From contig CAZEAN010000105.1 in NCBI GenBank assembly GCA_964510225.1, forward strand, positions 1 through 19,616: 19,616 bases of DNA, written 5' to 3'. Under the pieces are notes generated by a model. The model saw nothing but the letters and a program-made list of their open reading frames with translations, did no database searches and had not been told where the DNA came from. Shown here one piece after another: positions 1 to 7,944 of this stretch (within the stretch, counting starts at the first letter, position 1; the number at the start of each line of letters is the position of its first letter). This DNA is from CAZEAN01 sp964510225 (GTDB lineage Bacteria; Planctomycetota; Planctomycetia; Isosphaerales; Isosphaeraceae). Position numbers and translations under genes: made by a program.

Positions 1-2212
1 GTTGGTTGATCAGGAATCGTGCACCAACCCATGTAGAGATTGCCGAGAGAACGTAAAACCCAATAGCAACCCAGAGAAAGCGATCGAAACCAAGGACAAG
101 CGAGAAGTTTTCAGAGAGGCCGCCCACAACGATCCCTGCAATGTTGGACCCCAAGGCAACATCAGGACGTTCCCGGTCTCGAAAACTGATCGCGAAGACA
201 ACGCCTGCGAAGAAAATCGGGAGGAAGACGACTCCAGTGGACACCAGGATCCTCAAGAATCCTGGAATCCCCAGGTAGGTCTCGAGCGGTACAAGGACAT
301 TCGCAAGCAAGGCGACGAGTAGTCCAACGTAGAACGGGCTCAGGCGTTTCGGCTTCGTGACAATGACAAAGACGTTCGCGCACAAGACCATTACCAGAAT
401 CGCACCGAAGACGATCGAGTTCACTGCCCAGGTCGCTCCGAACAAGAGCGCCATGTGGACGACCCCTTTTGTCTCCAAGAGCATAAATCCGGCGCCGAGG
501 AAGAACATCTGGGCATCAATCCGGAGGCTTCGAGACGGCCTCGCGAGAAGCAAGAGACCAAGCGAAAGGACAGCGACGATCGCAATCCCCCGAAGATTCA
601 GCGCTGGGATCGCCCTGTTCTTGAGGTAGAGAAAAGGCCAAGCGTCGGTGGGAACCTGAGCAGTTCCGGATGAAACTACCTGTGCCGGTCGGAGGATGTC
701 ACCTCCATCCGAGAGTGAGACAAATTCCCCTTCGACGAGTCCTGACTCTGGATCCCGGTTCCGGACCAGTCCTCTTCCTTGTTCAAATTGTTCCCAGGCA
801 GCTTCTAACGAAGCGTTGGGGCCGTTGCTCGCCATCAGAAAGGTGATATGCCCCATCGGTTCATCGGCATCGATGGTCTCTTGAGGAGGGAGTGTCATAA
901 CCAACGGCTCTTGCCCGAATGTCTCCTCAATCATCTGGTCGATCCGGTCGATCACCCAACCCTGCCGATAGTAGTTGTAGGCGGCGAAAATACCACCAGG
1001 TTTTAATCGTGCCTTGATATCTTTGATCGCTTGTTCGGTGAATAAGAAGCTCTCGAGACGGAGGCTGGAATATCCGGAGTGCAGGACCAAGGAATCGACC
1101 AGTGCGTAAACAATTAGGTCGTACTTCTTGTCAGTTGTCCGGAGAAAGCCCCGACCATCGGTCAGATGAACTCGGACGCGACGGTCGTTGTACGGTTGGT
1201 TAGGATGATCACGGACCCCGAGTTCAAACAATGCAGGGTCGATTTCGACTGCATCGACTTCAGTGGCACCGGCTCGGAGTGCGGCGCTGACGTCATTTCC
1301 AGAACCGGCACCGATAATCAAGACATCCTGAAGAGGTTGTTCACTACTCACGGTCCCAATCAAGTGCGGTAAGGGGTATTCGGTACCAACCTTGGAAAGA
1401 TCAACCATTTGTTGATGACCGATATTGTTAGTTTCGATCAATCTGTTTTTCGCGCGGTACTCGACCTTGTAGTAGGGAGACCAAATGGTTTCGACTTGTT
1501 CTCCCGCTCCAAAGCCCGAGAGCGCTGCTAAGTAGATAACCCCGACGAGTGAGGCTACTTGCAACGGATTTCGTTTTGGCAAGAGGCAGAGAAAGAGCCC
1601 CGCGCTGATTGCAAACCAAAGCAAGGGCGTGGTCTGAAACCACGAAGCGATACCGAAACCGACAATTCCACCCAAGCTCCCGATAATGTCGGCCGAGTAG
1701 GCAGAAACACGTGAGGGGATCGCGTTAAACTGCTTTCCCATCACTTGGCCGATTCCGACGAAGATCAAAGCGATCAGCACAAAGAAGAGCCCGGCCAGTA
1801 CCTCGATCGGGACGACTAATGCGGAAGGATCACGCGAGAGGTACTCTGTCCCAAAATAGACCTGTTGCGGTGAGCCCTGCCCTCCTACTTCGACCATGAT
1901 CTGTCCGCTTGACCGATGTGAATCCAAGACAAATTGTCCCAAGGCCATCGAAACCAGTAGGACCGGCAGGGTGAGCAATCCGTAGTTTCTAGCCGATCGA
2001 GCAACCAACAAGCCAACAGAGAGCCCAAGGAAGCTCGCCATCAGAACAAGGTTGGTGAAGAAAGTTAGAAACACAACCGTCGCGCCGAACCATCGAATAC
2101 AAGCTAACTCGAGGAACAAGGCGACGAAACTGATCAAACCAAGTTGGAGATAGGCACTTCCACGCTCGATCCGAGGGAATGACAACGGAGCCTGTAAGTC
2201 ACTCAGTCTCAT
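1..2212 (-). CDS. Fused membrane / spermidine synthase-like methyltransferase-fold protein (partial, C-terminus off left edge)
   Basis: The reading frame is open from an ATG at 2212 to the window edge, giving about 737 codons with no stop. The N-terminal ~240 residues are a run of hydrophobic helices. A soluble Rossmann domain follows, with a SAM-binding-type motif VLIIGAGSGND near residues 297-307 and an acidic strand end VDAVEID near 316-322. A second helical bundle starts near residue 535 (for example RGIAIVAVLSLGLLLLA). This layout fits the large bacterial membrane proteins annotated as spermidine synthase-like. The segment that should carry the catalytic aspartate reads YDLIVYALVDSLVLHSGYSS, unlike true polyamine synthases, so polyamine synthesis is doubtful and the substrate is unknown. 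The gene lies 73 bp downstream of the CNNM-type gene on the same strand and is probably co-transcribed with it. I am sure it is a real gene; its function is a family-level call. Confidence 0.85.
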   Translation of the reverse strand, partial: MRLSDLQAPLSFPRIERGSAYLQLGLISFVALFLELACIRWFGATVVFLTFFTNLVLMASFLGLSVGLLVARSARNYGLLTLPVLLVSMALGQFVLDSHRSSGQIMVEVGGQGSPQQVYFGTEYLSRDPSALVVPIEVLAGLFFVLIALIFVGIGQVMGKQFNAIPSRVSAYSADIIGSLGGIVGFGIASWFQTTPLLWFAISAGLFLCLLPKRNPLQVASLVGVIYLAALSGFGAGEQVETIWSPYYKVEYRAKNRLIETNNIGHQQMVDLSKVGTEYPLPHLIGTVSSEQPLQDVLIIGAGSGNDVSAALRAGATEVDAVEIDPALFELGVRDHPNQPYNDRRVRVHLTDGRGFLRTTDKKYDLIVYALVDSLVLHSGYSSLRLESFLFTEQAIKDIKARLKPGGIFAAYNYYRQGWVIDRIDQMIEETFGQEPLVMTLPPQETIDADEPMGHITFLMASNGPNASLEAAWEQFEQGRGLVRNRDPESGLVEGEFVSLSDGGDILRPAQVVSSGTAQVPTDAWPFLYLKNRAIPALNLRGIAIVAVLSLGLLLLARPSRSLRIDAQMFFLGAGFMLLETKGVVHMALLFGATWAVNSIVFGAILVMVLCANVFVIVTKPKRLSPFYVGLLVALLANVLVPLETYLGIPGFLRILVSTGVVFLPIFFAGVVFAISFRDRERPDVALGSNIAGIVVGGLSENFSLVLGFDRFLWVAIGFYVLSAISTWVGARFLINQ

Positions 2213-2285
2213 GATATTGATTAAGGGCTGTTTGATTGGAGCGTGTCGAAGAGGCGGCTCGACTACGGTTCAGAAGTTGAACATC

Positions 2286-3683
2286 TCAGGGGGACTCTTC
2301 GGTATCGTCCTTGGAATCGGGGCCGGCAAGCTGACTCGTCTCCTGATCGTTCACTGCACTTTCCTCGACATCAACCGTCATTGTCTCAACGCGGACCATC
2401 CGGATCCGGGTCGGCTCAGCTTGTACGACGATCAGTCGATGGTTGCCGAGGACAATGTCGTCTCCAATCGTCGCGAGACGACCGAGTTGCTCCAAGATAA
2501 GGCCGCCAGTCGTCTCGGACTCGATCTCCTTGGGAACTGCCACACCACACTGCTGTGCAAGTTGATCAACTGGGCATGACGCATCAACTTCAAATGCACC
2601 ATTTTCAAGTGTTTCGATCAGTGGCGATTCGTGGTCAAACTCATCCTCAATGGGCCCAACAAGTTCTTCGAGGACGTTCTCGAGCGTGACCATCCCAACG
2701 ACGCTCCCGTATTCGTCTAGGAGCATCGCCAAGTGAACTCGGTTCCGCTGAAACTCTCTCAGAAGGTGATCAAGACGGCGAGACTCGGGCAAGAATGGCA
2801 CTTTCCGAACGATCTTCCGGAGGTCGGGGCGCTCATCACCGGTCGCACTCGACCGGAACAAGTCTTTCACGTGAATCATCCCGATCACGTTGGTGAGGTC
2901 GTCTTCACAGAGTGGATACCGAGTGTGTCCACCCCGTCGCGCCATCCTCATATTCTCTTCGTAACTTCGGTGCAGACTCAGGTAGACGATATCTGGGCGC
3001 GGGATCATCACCCGTTTGGCCGTCTTTTCTTCGAGGTTCAAGACGTTTTCGATCATCTTTCGTTCGTCGCCCGTCAGATGCCCTTTCTCTGTGCTTTCGA
3101 TCAAGATTTGTCGGAGCTCTTCTTCGGTATGGGCCACTTCCTCGGAATCGATTCCCCCCTGCCCCAGCAATTTTAGGATCAAGTCACTGAATGTGTTCAG
3201 CAGCCAGATCACCGGGAAGAAAAGATAATAGAACCCAACGAGTGGCGGCGCAGTAATCAACGCGACGGGCTTTGCCGATCGAATCGCGAGGCTCTTCGGG
3301 ACGAGCTCACCTAAGGCGATGTGGAGAAAGGTGACAAGAAGAAACGAGAGTCCAGGGATGATCGGAAGAGGTTTCCCTTGAACCACGAGTGCATCACCAG
3401 GAAGACCGACCATCTCCAGGAGATGTTCGATGAGGGGGGTCACCGAATCTTCGATCACAAACCCGAGTCCGAGGCTCGCTAGTGTGATGCCAACTTGGGA
3501 TGCCGAAATATACGCATCCAAGTGATCAAGTGCATTCCGGGTGACTCGTGCCGCCCAGCTCCCCTTTTGCACGAGTCCATCGACCTGACTGCCCCGGACC
3601 TTGACCAGCGCAAACTCCGCCGCCACGAAGAACGCATTGGCAAAGAGTAGACCGACCACGATAAAGAATTCAGAGATGCCCAT
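2286..3683 (-). CDS. CNNM/HlyC-CorC family integral membrane protein (DUF21 + CBS pair + CorC_HlyC domain)
   Basis: This 465-residue protein is the usual length for the family often annotated as 'hemolysin'. Related CorB/CNNM proteins are linked to Mg2+ or Co2+ efflux. The N-terminal DUF21 membrane domain (about 1-200) shows family signatures FFVAAEFALVKVR, SQVGITLASLGLGF and HIALGELVPKSLAI. A CBS pair follows (about 210-345), beginning at KRVMIPRPDIVYL and ending at DEYGSVVGMVTLENVLEEL. The C-terminal CorC_HlyC domain (about 355-445) probably lies in the cytoplasm. The tail after about 445 is acidic and low in complexity. The ATG at 3683 starts directly in the first hydrophobic helix, as expected. 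It is divergent from the DUF1559 hybrid gene at 3974 and lies upstream of the membrane synthase-like gene. The membrane location and domain order are clear; the transported ion cannot be told from sequence. Confidence 0.93.
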   Translation of the reverse strand: MGISEFFIVVGLLFANAFFVAAEFALVKVRGSQVDGLVQKGSWAARVTRNALDHLDAYISASQVGITLASLGLGFVIEDSVTPLIEHLLEMVGLPGDALVVQGKPLPIIPGLSFLLVTFLHIALGELVPKSLAIRSAKPVALITAPPLVGFYYLFFPVIWLLNTFSDLILKLLGQGGIDSEEVAHTEEELRQILIESTEKGHLTGDERKMIENVLNLEEKTAKRVMIPRPDIVYLSLHRSYEENMRMARRGGHTRYPLCEDDLTNVIGMIHVKDLFRSSATGDERPDLRKIVRKVPFLPESRRLDHLLREFQRNRVHLAMLLDEYGSVVGMVTLENVLEELVGPIEDEFDHESPLIETLENGAFEVDASCPVDQLAQQCGVAVPKEIESETTGGLILEQLGRLATIGDDIVLGNHRLIVVQAEPTRIRMVRVETMTVDVEESAVNDQETSQLAGPDSKDDTEESP

Positions 3684-3973
3684 CCTGGAGCCGCCCGAAA
3701 GGGTCGGCGCTTAATGCCAGCCGACCAACTCAACGAGACCGCTGGCGACCGCCGCCAAGGAACGAAGCATTGAGCCTTATCGGTTGATCAAAATCGACTG
3801 CTATCCTAACTCATCAGGCGTCAGACCGCACCGGGTTTCTTCATCTCTCGGTTTCAACGAATTCCATCGTTGACAGCGTTGGATCGGTTCGCCCAAGATG
3901 TGACCTAACTCATCATCCAAACGGGTCGGTAAGAACACGATCTTAGTTCAACACGGAACGGAGACGATCATCG
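3684..3973. promoter_or_regulatory. Divergent intergenic region with a candidate -35 element
   Basis: This 290-bp gap separates two divergent genes and must hold both promoters. On the plus strand a consensus-quality -35 hexamer TTGACA lies at 3870-3875. The best -10 at normal spacing is CAAGAT at 3894-3899, which is a poor match. No convincing promoter stands out for the minus-strand gene. No coding relic was recognised. Confidence 0.3.
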
Positions 3974-6490
3974 ATGATTGCTCGGAACGGAACTCCTACG
4001 ATCTCTTTACGATGGCCGATCTTGGCGCTTTCCTCGTCCCTGCTCGTTGTCTTCATCAACCAGCCTTCGATCGCGAATCCAGACGATGAGGTGCCCCTCG
4101 CGCGGTTTGCGCCCTCAGATGATGTCGTGTTTTATCTCGAGTGTGAGGGAGTCGACCAGCATCGCGAGGCTTGGGAAGCGACCGCTACATACGAGTTACT
4201 TCACCAAACGCCCCTCGGTGAAGTCTTGAATGATCTAGCGCACCAAGTGCTCGATCGAGCCTTCGAAGTGGACCCAACAAATCTAAACATATCAAAATTA
4301 ATTGAGTTCGAACCTGAAGAGTTGTTAGGGGCTGCAGATTACTTGATGCGTCAAGGCTTCTTGATCGGGTTGTATGGTGACGTCGATCAAAACCCTCTTG
4401 GTCTATTCATCTTCCGGGGTGCCGCGGCCCCGGACGCCGACCCGTTCGTCAAGAAAGCTGTCGCCGCAGCTCGTGACAACATGAGTGATGCAGGAAGAGG
4501 AAGAACCGTCACCCAGAGTGGTCGAACTATCCTAATTGAAGTCAACAATGGATTTGGCATTTGGAATGAAGGTGACGATGTTATCTTCACTAATAGGATC
4601 GATGACGTCATTGCGACGATTGATCAACAGAGACAGAGCCTTGCCGATGATGTAAACCGGAACGGTCTCGGAACCGCAGATAACACGACAACCCCATTGA
4701 TCCGAGCGTTCATTGATATCGAGCGGCTTCCTCCGATGCCAGACGAGATGACGACACTCGGACTCGACGGACTCGAGAGAATCGAAATCACGATGGGATT
4801 CGAAGGGGAGGCGCTACGGAGCGAGCTCCGAGCGATCGCGCCGAGTCCCCGACGAGGCCTTCTGAAGCTGATCGATCAACCAACATTCGATCTCAATGCG
4901 TTGCCACCACTCCCTGAATCACTCACTGGATTCTCAGTCCTCTCGATCGACTTCCTGAAGTCGTATCAAGAACTCCGAAGTACGATCGGAGAAGTGGATC
5001 CGAATGGTCGCGCTCAGCTCGATAGCATTGCTCAACTGTTTAAGCAACTTAGAATCGACTTCGAATCGGACATCCTCGGTGCGATCGGACCTCGACTTGC
5101 ACTCCATTTCCGCCCCGAGCTTGGCGACGAGATGGACCTTGCTCCGTTCCTTCCACGCAATGCGATTGCTCCTGGGATGGAAGGGATGCTGGAGCCGATC
5201 TATCGGCCAGTTGGTTCATTCACGATGATCGCTGAAATCCGCGATCGGCCCGCGCTGGCGAATGCCTTGGAGCAATTGGTCACGATCGCCAACGAGACCC
5301 TCCGCCAGATGGCCCAACAAGGCGGTCCGCCCCTCACGATCCAAAAACAAGGGACCGAGTTTCCGATCTATAGCCTCACGATCCCGGAGGGCATGTTGCC
5401 CGAGGGGACGCTCGAGAATTTCGAGCCGACGATCATCCTCGGGCGTTCGAATCTCGTCTTCGCGAGCAACCCTGGGCTCGCCCGTTCGGCTGGCGGCAAG
5501 TGGGTTGCGACGGGCGACTTCGAGCCAGTCGTCGACTCACTTTCCGATGGATTGATCTTTCTCAATGTCAGTGATTCACGAGAATCGACAGCGGCGTTAA
5601 TCGAGAATTTCCCACAGTTGTTGCGTTTGCTCGATCAACTTTTAGAGTCGCTCGCAACTCAGCCAAACCAGAGCCTCTCTGAACTTGCTCTTGCGATCGA
5701 CCAGTCCAAACTCCCTGACGTTGACACGGTTAATGAGATCCTTTTCCCAAGCACATATTCAATCAATGTTGATATCAAAGGGGTCAGTTTTATTGCACGG
5801 GAACCGACGCCGAGCTTTGTATCTCCTCCTTCTGGAGTCGCAATAGCACTGATTCTTCCAGCAGTCCAGTCAGCGCGTGAGGCAGCCCGTCGTGCCCAGT
5901 CGATTAATAATCTCAAACAAATCGGCCTTGCGTTTCACAATTATCATGATGCCCATGGCCATTTCCCGGGAGCTATCTGCGACGAGGACGGGAAGCCTCT
6001 CTTGAGCTGGCGCGTTGCGATTCTCCCTTTTATTGGACAAGAGAGGCTCTACAACCAATTCCGGCTCGATGAGCCCTGGAATAGCTCCTACAACGAGAAG
6101 CTTCTTGAGCAGATCCCTCAAGTCTATGTCCATCCATCACTTCCGAATAAATCGTTGACCTATTACCGCACGACAAAGGGACCAGGTGGGTTCTTCGGAG
6201 AGGGAGCTGCTGACGAGACAACGATCTGGGAAATCCGTGACGGCACAAGTAACACCATTATGGCGTTCGAGGCAGGCGAAAGTGTCGAATGGACGAAACC
6301 GTCCACCATCAACATCGAAGTCGGTCGTAATGCCAACCTTCCGCCCACCAACAAATCCTTCAGCGGTGGCTTTAACGCCCTCTTTGCTGATGGCTCCGTC
6401 CGGTTTATCAAGAACACAATTAACCTTCAGGTCCTCCGAGCGATCTTCACGCCAAGTGGTGGCGAGGTTGTCTCCCTCGATCGCTTCTGA
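3974..6490 (+). CDS. Secreted DUF1559-containing hybrid protein (large N-terminal domain of unknown function + internal pseudopilin-like domain)
   Basis: This 838-residue protein starts at ATG 3974, behind a GGAG at about -10. Residues ~12-34 look like a cleavable signal peptide (hydrophobic LALSSSLLVVFI, then PSIA/NP). Residues ~35-610 are soluble, with no motif I recognise. From about residue 620 the sequence turns into a DUF1559 domain: ALILPAVQSAREAARRAQ is the second half of the pilin helix, followed by NNLKQIGLAFHNYHDAHGHFP. The C-terminus has GGFNALFADGSVRFIK, the usual H-x9-DG ending without its histidine. The prepilin cleavage motif and the FTLIELLVV first half of the helix are missing. 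The protein is therefore probably exported by its signal peptide rather than assembled as a pilin. Such hybrids occur in planctomycetes; their role is unknown. Confidence 0.88.
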   Translation: MIARNGTPTISLRWPILALSSSLLVVFINQPSIANPDDEVPLARFAPSDDVVFYLECEGVDQHREAWEATATYELLHQTPLGEVLNDLAHQVLDRAFEVDPTNLNISKLIEFEPEELLGAADYLMRQGFLIGLYGDVDQNPLGLFIFRGAAAPDADPFVKKAVAAARDNMSDAGRGRTVTQSGRTILIEVNNGFGIWNEGDDVIFTNRIDDVIATIDQQRQSLADDVNRNGLGTADNTTTPLIRAFIDIERLPPMPDEMTTLGLDGLERIEITMGFEGEALRSELRAIAPSPRRGLLKLIDQPTFDLNALPPLPESLTGFSVLSIDFLKSYQELRSTIGEVDPNGRAQLDSIAQLFKQLRIDFESDILGAIGPRLALHFRPELGDEMDLAPFLPRNAIAPGMEGMLEPIYRPVGSFTMIAEIRDRPALANALEQLVTIANETLRQMAQQGGPPLTIQKQGTEFPIYSLTIPEGMLPEGTLENFEPTIILGRSNLVFASNPGLARSAGGKWVATGDFEPVVDSLSDGLIFLNVSDSRESTAALIENFPQLLRLLDQLLESLATQPNQSLSELALAIDQSKLPDVDTVNEILFPSTYSINVDIKGVSFIAREPTPSFVSPPSGVAIALILPAVQSAREAARRAQSINNLKQIGLAFHNYHDAHGHFPGAICDEDGKPLLSWRVAILPFIGQERLYNQFRLDEPWNSSYNEKLLEQIPQVYVHPSLPNKSLTYYRTTKGPGGFFGEGAADETTIWEIRDGTSNTIMAFEAGESVEWTKPSTINIEVGRNANLPPTNKSFSGGFNALFADGSVRFIKNTINLQVLRAIFTPSGGEVVSLDRF

Positions 6491-6509
6491 GAGCGTGTCT
6501 TGGAGTTAG

Positions 6510-6750
6510 TCAGTTGCGGACACGAGCGAGCTGTCTGATCATTACAAGAGTGAGGGTCAAGTAAATCATCGCCTCACTCAATCGCAAATTCCGCTCGTCA
6601 TCCTTGCTGTGGCTGCGATAGCGACCGAGCTAACCGAACCGCCGCTCCACAATCCAACTCTGGACAACAACGCGAATCCTCGGGTTGGCTTAGGAAAGGA
6701 GTGGGCGTTCGAACCACCCTTGACTGTCGCTGAGGACAGTAACCTCGACG
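6510..6750 (-). pseudogene. Decayed IS5-like DDE transposase, C-terminal remnant
   Basis: Read on the minus strand, one frame ending at TGA 6510-6512 gives RVVVQSWIVERRFG, a stop, LGRYRSHSKDDERN, then LSEAMIYLTLTLVMIRQLAR. This tracks the conserved end of IS5-family transposases (typically RRWVVERTFGWLGRYRRLSKDYE, then SEAMIY and a helix ending in RRLA). The VER glutamate, thought to be the last catalytic acid, is present. The conserved Trp after FG is a TAG stop, and a TAA lies 22 codons before it. Upstream of about 6750 the similarity disappears: the catalytic aspartates and the 5' half are missing. No inverted repeat pair or target duplication was found. It is a dead, truncated insertion sequence abutting the 3' end of the DUF1559 hybrid gene. 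Confidence 0.72.
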
Positions 6751-6770
6751 ATCTGTTCCTCGTGGGACAT

Positions 6771-6802
6771 CGGTATGACGAGTCTCGTTTTTCGTCATAT
6801 CG
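6771..6802. repeat. Inverted repeat (stem-loop), 11-bp arms
   Basis: Arms CGGTATGACGA (6771-6781) and TCGTCATATCG (6792-6802) pair over 11 positions with one G-T wobble, around a 10-base loop. No T-run follows on the plus strand. It lies just beyond the transposase relic and may be part of the old element or a leftover terminator. Confidence 0.5.
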
Positions 6803-6883
6803 CAGGGGATGCAAGGGAGTCGTAGAGCTTTTTGTCGATTCTATGAATTCGAGAACACCCTCTCAGATTCGTTATGTCAACTA

Positions 6884-6892
6884 TGCTATGAT
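6884..6892 (+). promoter_or_regulatory. Candidate extended -10 promoter for the methyltransferase
   Basis: TGCTATGAT matches an extended -10 element (TG-N-TATGAT) 52 bases before the ATG at 6944. No good -35 hexamer is visible at 17 bases, which extended -10 promoters can tolerate. This is motif matching only. Confidence 0.3.
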
Positions 6893-6943
6893 CGGGATTG
6901 ACTCAGACACGGACTGTTCCATCCCTCCGACGAGATCCTAACT

Positions 6944-7624
6944 ATGCCACCTCTCAGCACGAAGATTCACTTGGACATGTACAACCATGGTGTAAAGGCT
7001 TTGTCATTTCAGAGTCGGTTGAAGAAAGCCTTTTCAATCTTGGCTGGTCGCGGTGTGATCTATGGAATGGAATGGGGAGATCCTGATCACGTTGCACCTT
7101 TGAAGTACATCCGAGATCGCTTCTTAACGCCATACCTTAAACCAGAGACTACTATCGCAGAAATCGGTACAGGTGGAGGCCGATGGACGCAATACATGTT
7201 AGATTCCAAGCACATTTATGCAATCGATTATCATAAAGAAATTCTCGATGGGTTAAAAAAAGCATTCAGAAATGTCGATAAAATTACTTATATTGTAAAC
7301 AATGGTGACGATTTTCCCGGTATTCCCGACCATTCGATCGATTTTCTGTTCTCGTTTGGGACCTTCGTTCACCTCGAGAATGACATCATCGATCGTTACC
7401 TCAAGAATATGGTCCGTGTTTTGAAATCCGACGCAAATGTGGTCCTTCAGTTTGCTGATAAATCAAAACCGATGGCAGCGAACAATCCTGATTTTGGTGA
7501 CAATCAACCGGAAACCATGGCAAAGCTCATTCGAGACAACGGCTTCACCATTTACGATGAAGACAATAAAACTCTCTGGCACAGTGGCGTCGTCCGATTT
7601 GGACTTGCTCCTGCCTCGGACTAA
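6944..7624 (+). CDS. Class I SAM-dependent methyltransferase
   Basis: This 226-residue protein has a class I methyltransferase core. Motif I is IAEIGTGGGRWTQYM (residues 71-85), the acidic strand 2 is IYAIDYHKE (91-99), and the strand 4 region is FLFSFGTFVHLEN (134-146). Strand 5 is VLKSDANVVLQF (159-170). The first ~60 residues (KIHLDMYNHGVKALSF, GMEWGDPDHVAPL) are a family-specific N-terminal extension. The substrate is unknown; small-molecule or sugar-linked targets are typical of related proteins. The ATG at 6944 has no strong ribosome binding site. Base composition is clearly more AT-rich than the flanking genes, especially 7200-7310. It is a single-gene unit flanked by an IS relic and gene-poor DNA. 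Recent horizontal acquisition is a reasonable inference. Confidence 0.85.
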   Translation: MPPLSTKIHLDMYNHGVKALSFQSRLKKAFSILAGRGVIYGMEWGDPDHVAPLKYIRDRFLTPYLKPETTIAEIGTGGGRWTQYMLDSKHIYAIDYHKEILDGLKKAFRNVDKITYIVNNGDDFPGIPDHSIDFLFSFGTFVHLENDIIDRYLKNMVRVLKSDANVVLQFADKSKPMAANNPDFGDNQPETMAKLIRDNGFTIYDEDNKTLWHSGVVRFGLAPASD

Positions 7625-7944
7625 TCACCACCCTAATTGATCATTTCTTCACCTCTTACTTATAAACAATCCCTCTTAGGACCCCTTGTTGGGGCCCAGC
7701 CACTGTGCTCGCTGAGGCTGAATGTACAGCGAGCCCAAAACATTTGAAAAATCTATTCCAATGAAATCCAATCATCAGTACTGCGGATTTAAGAGGGACC
7801 GCCAGTAAATGATGGACCATTCTCGCCAAAAAAACGCGCATTTCTTCAGCAGAGAATCATAATAAATTCATAACCCTTTCGGTATTAAGACTATGATATC
7901 TAGGACTGCACTTTCGGACTCTATTCAAATCTCGAGGAAGCAAC
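7625..7944. other. Gene-free interval between methyltransferase and pseudopilin
   Basis: This 320-bp interval is AT-rich in its last third. It contains two adjacent hairpins (7679-7697 and 7707-7734). It presumably also carries the promoter and leader of the pseudopilin gene, but no convincing -35/-10 pair was found. A minus-strand open frame here has no coding signature. Confidence 0.5.
7679..7734 (+). terminator. Two tandem stem-loops, possible terminator or leader structure
   Basis: The first hairpin pairs GGaCCCC (7679-7685) with GGGGcCC (7691-7697) over a TTGTT loop, with one mismatch. The second pairs GCTCGCTG (7707-7714) perfectly with CAGCGAGC (7727-7734) over a 12-base loop. It is followed by CCAAAACATTTG, so there is no proper T-tract. 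They could end the methyltransferase transcript or belong to the long 5' leader of the pseudopilin mRNA. Confidence 0.35.

Larger units (their letters stand above)
6491..6943. other. Gene-free stretch holding a transposase relic and a stem-loop
   Basis: This 453-bp interval between the DUF1559 hybrid and the methyltransferase has no intact gene. It contains the IS5-like transposase tail (6510-6750, minus) and the inverted repeat at 6771-6802, both listed separately, plus a candidate extended -10 promoter at 6884-6892. An open plus-strand frame at 6609-6941 is antisense to the relic and has no recognisable protein signature. Confidence 0.6.

Noticed and set aside
2733..3176. 147-codon open frame on the plus strand
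   Set aside because: It is antisense to the CBS domain of the CNNM-type gene and has no independent motif.
6491..6499. GAGCGTGTC right after the DUF1559 hybrid stop as an IS terminal repeat
   Set aside because: No matching inverted copy was found on the other side of the relic, and the same string occurs by chance elsewhere in the window (near 2240 and 10213).
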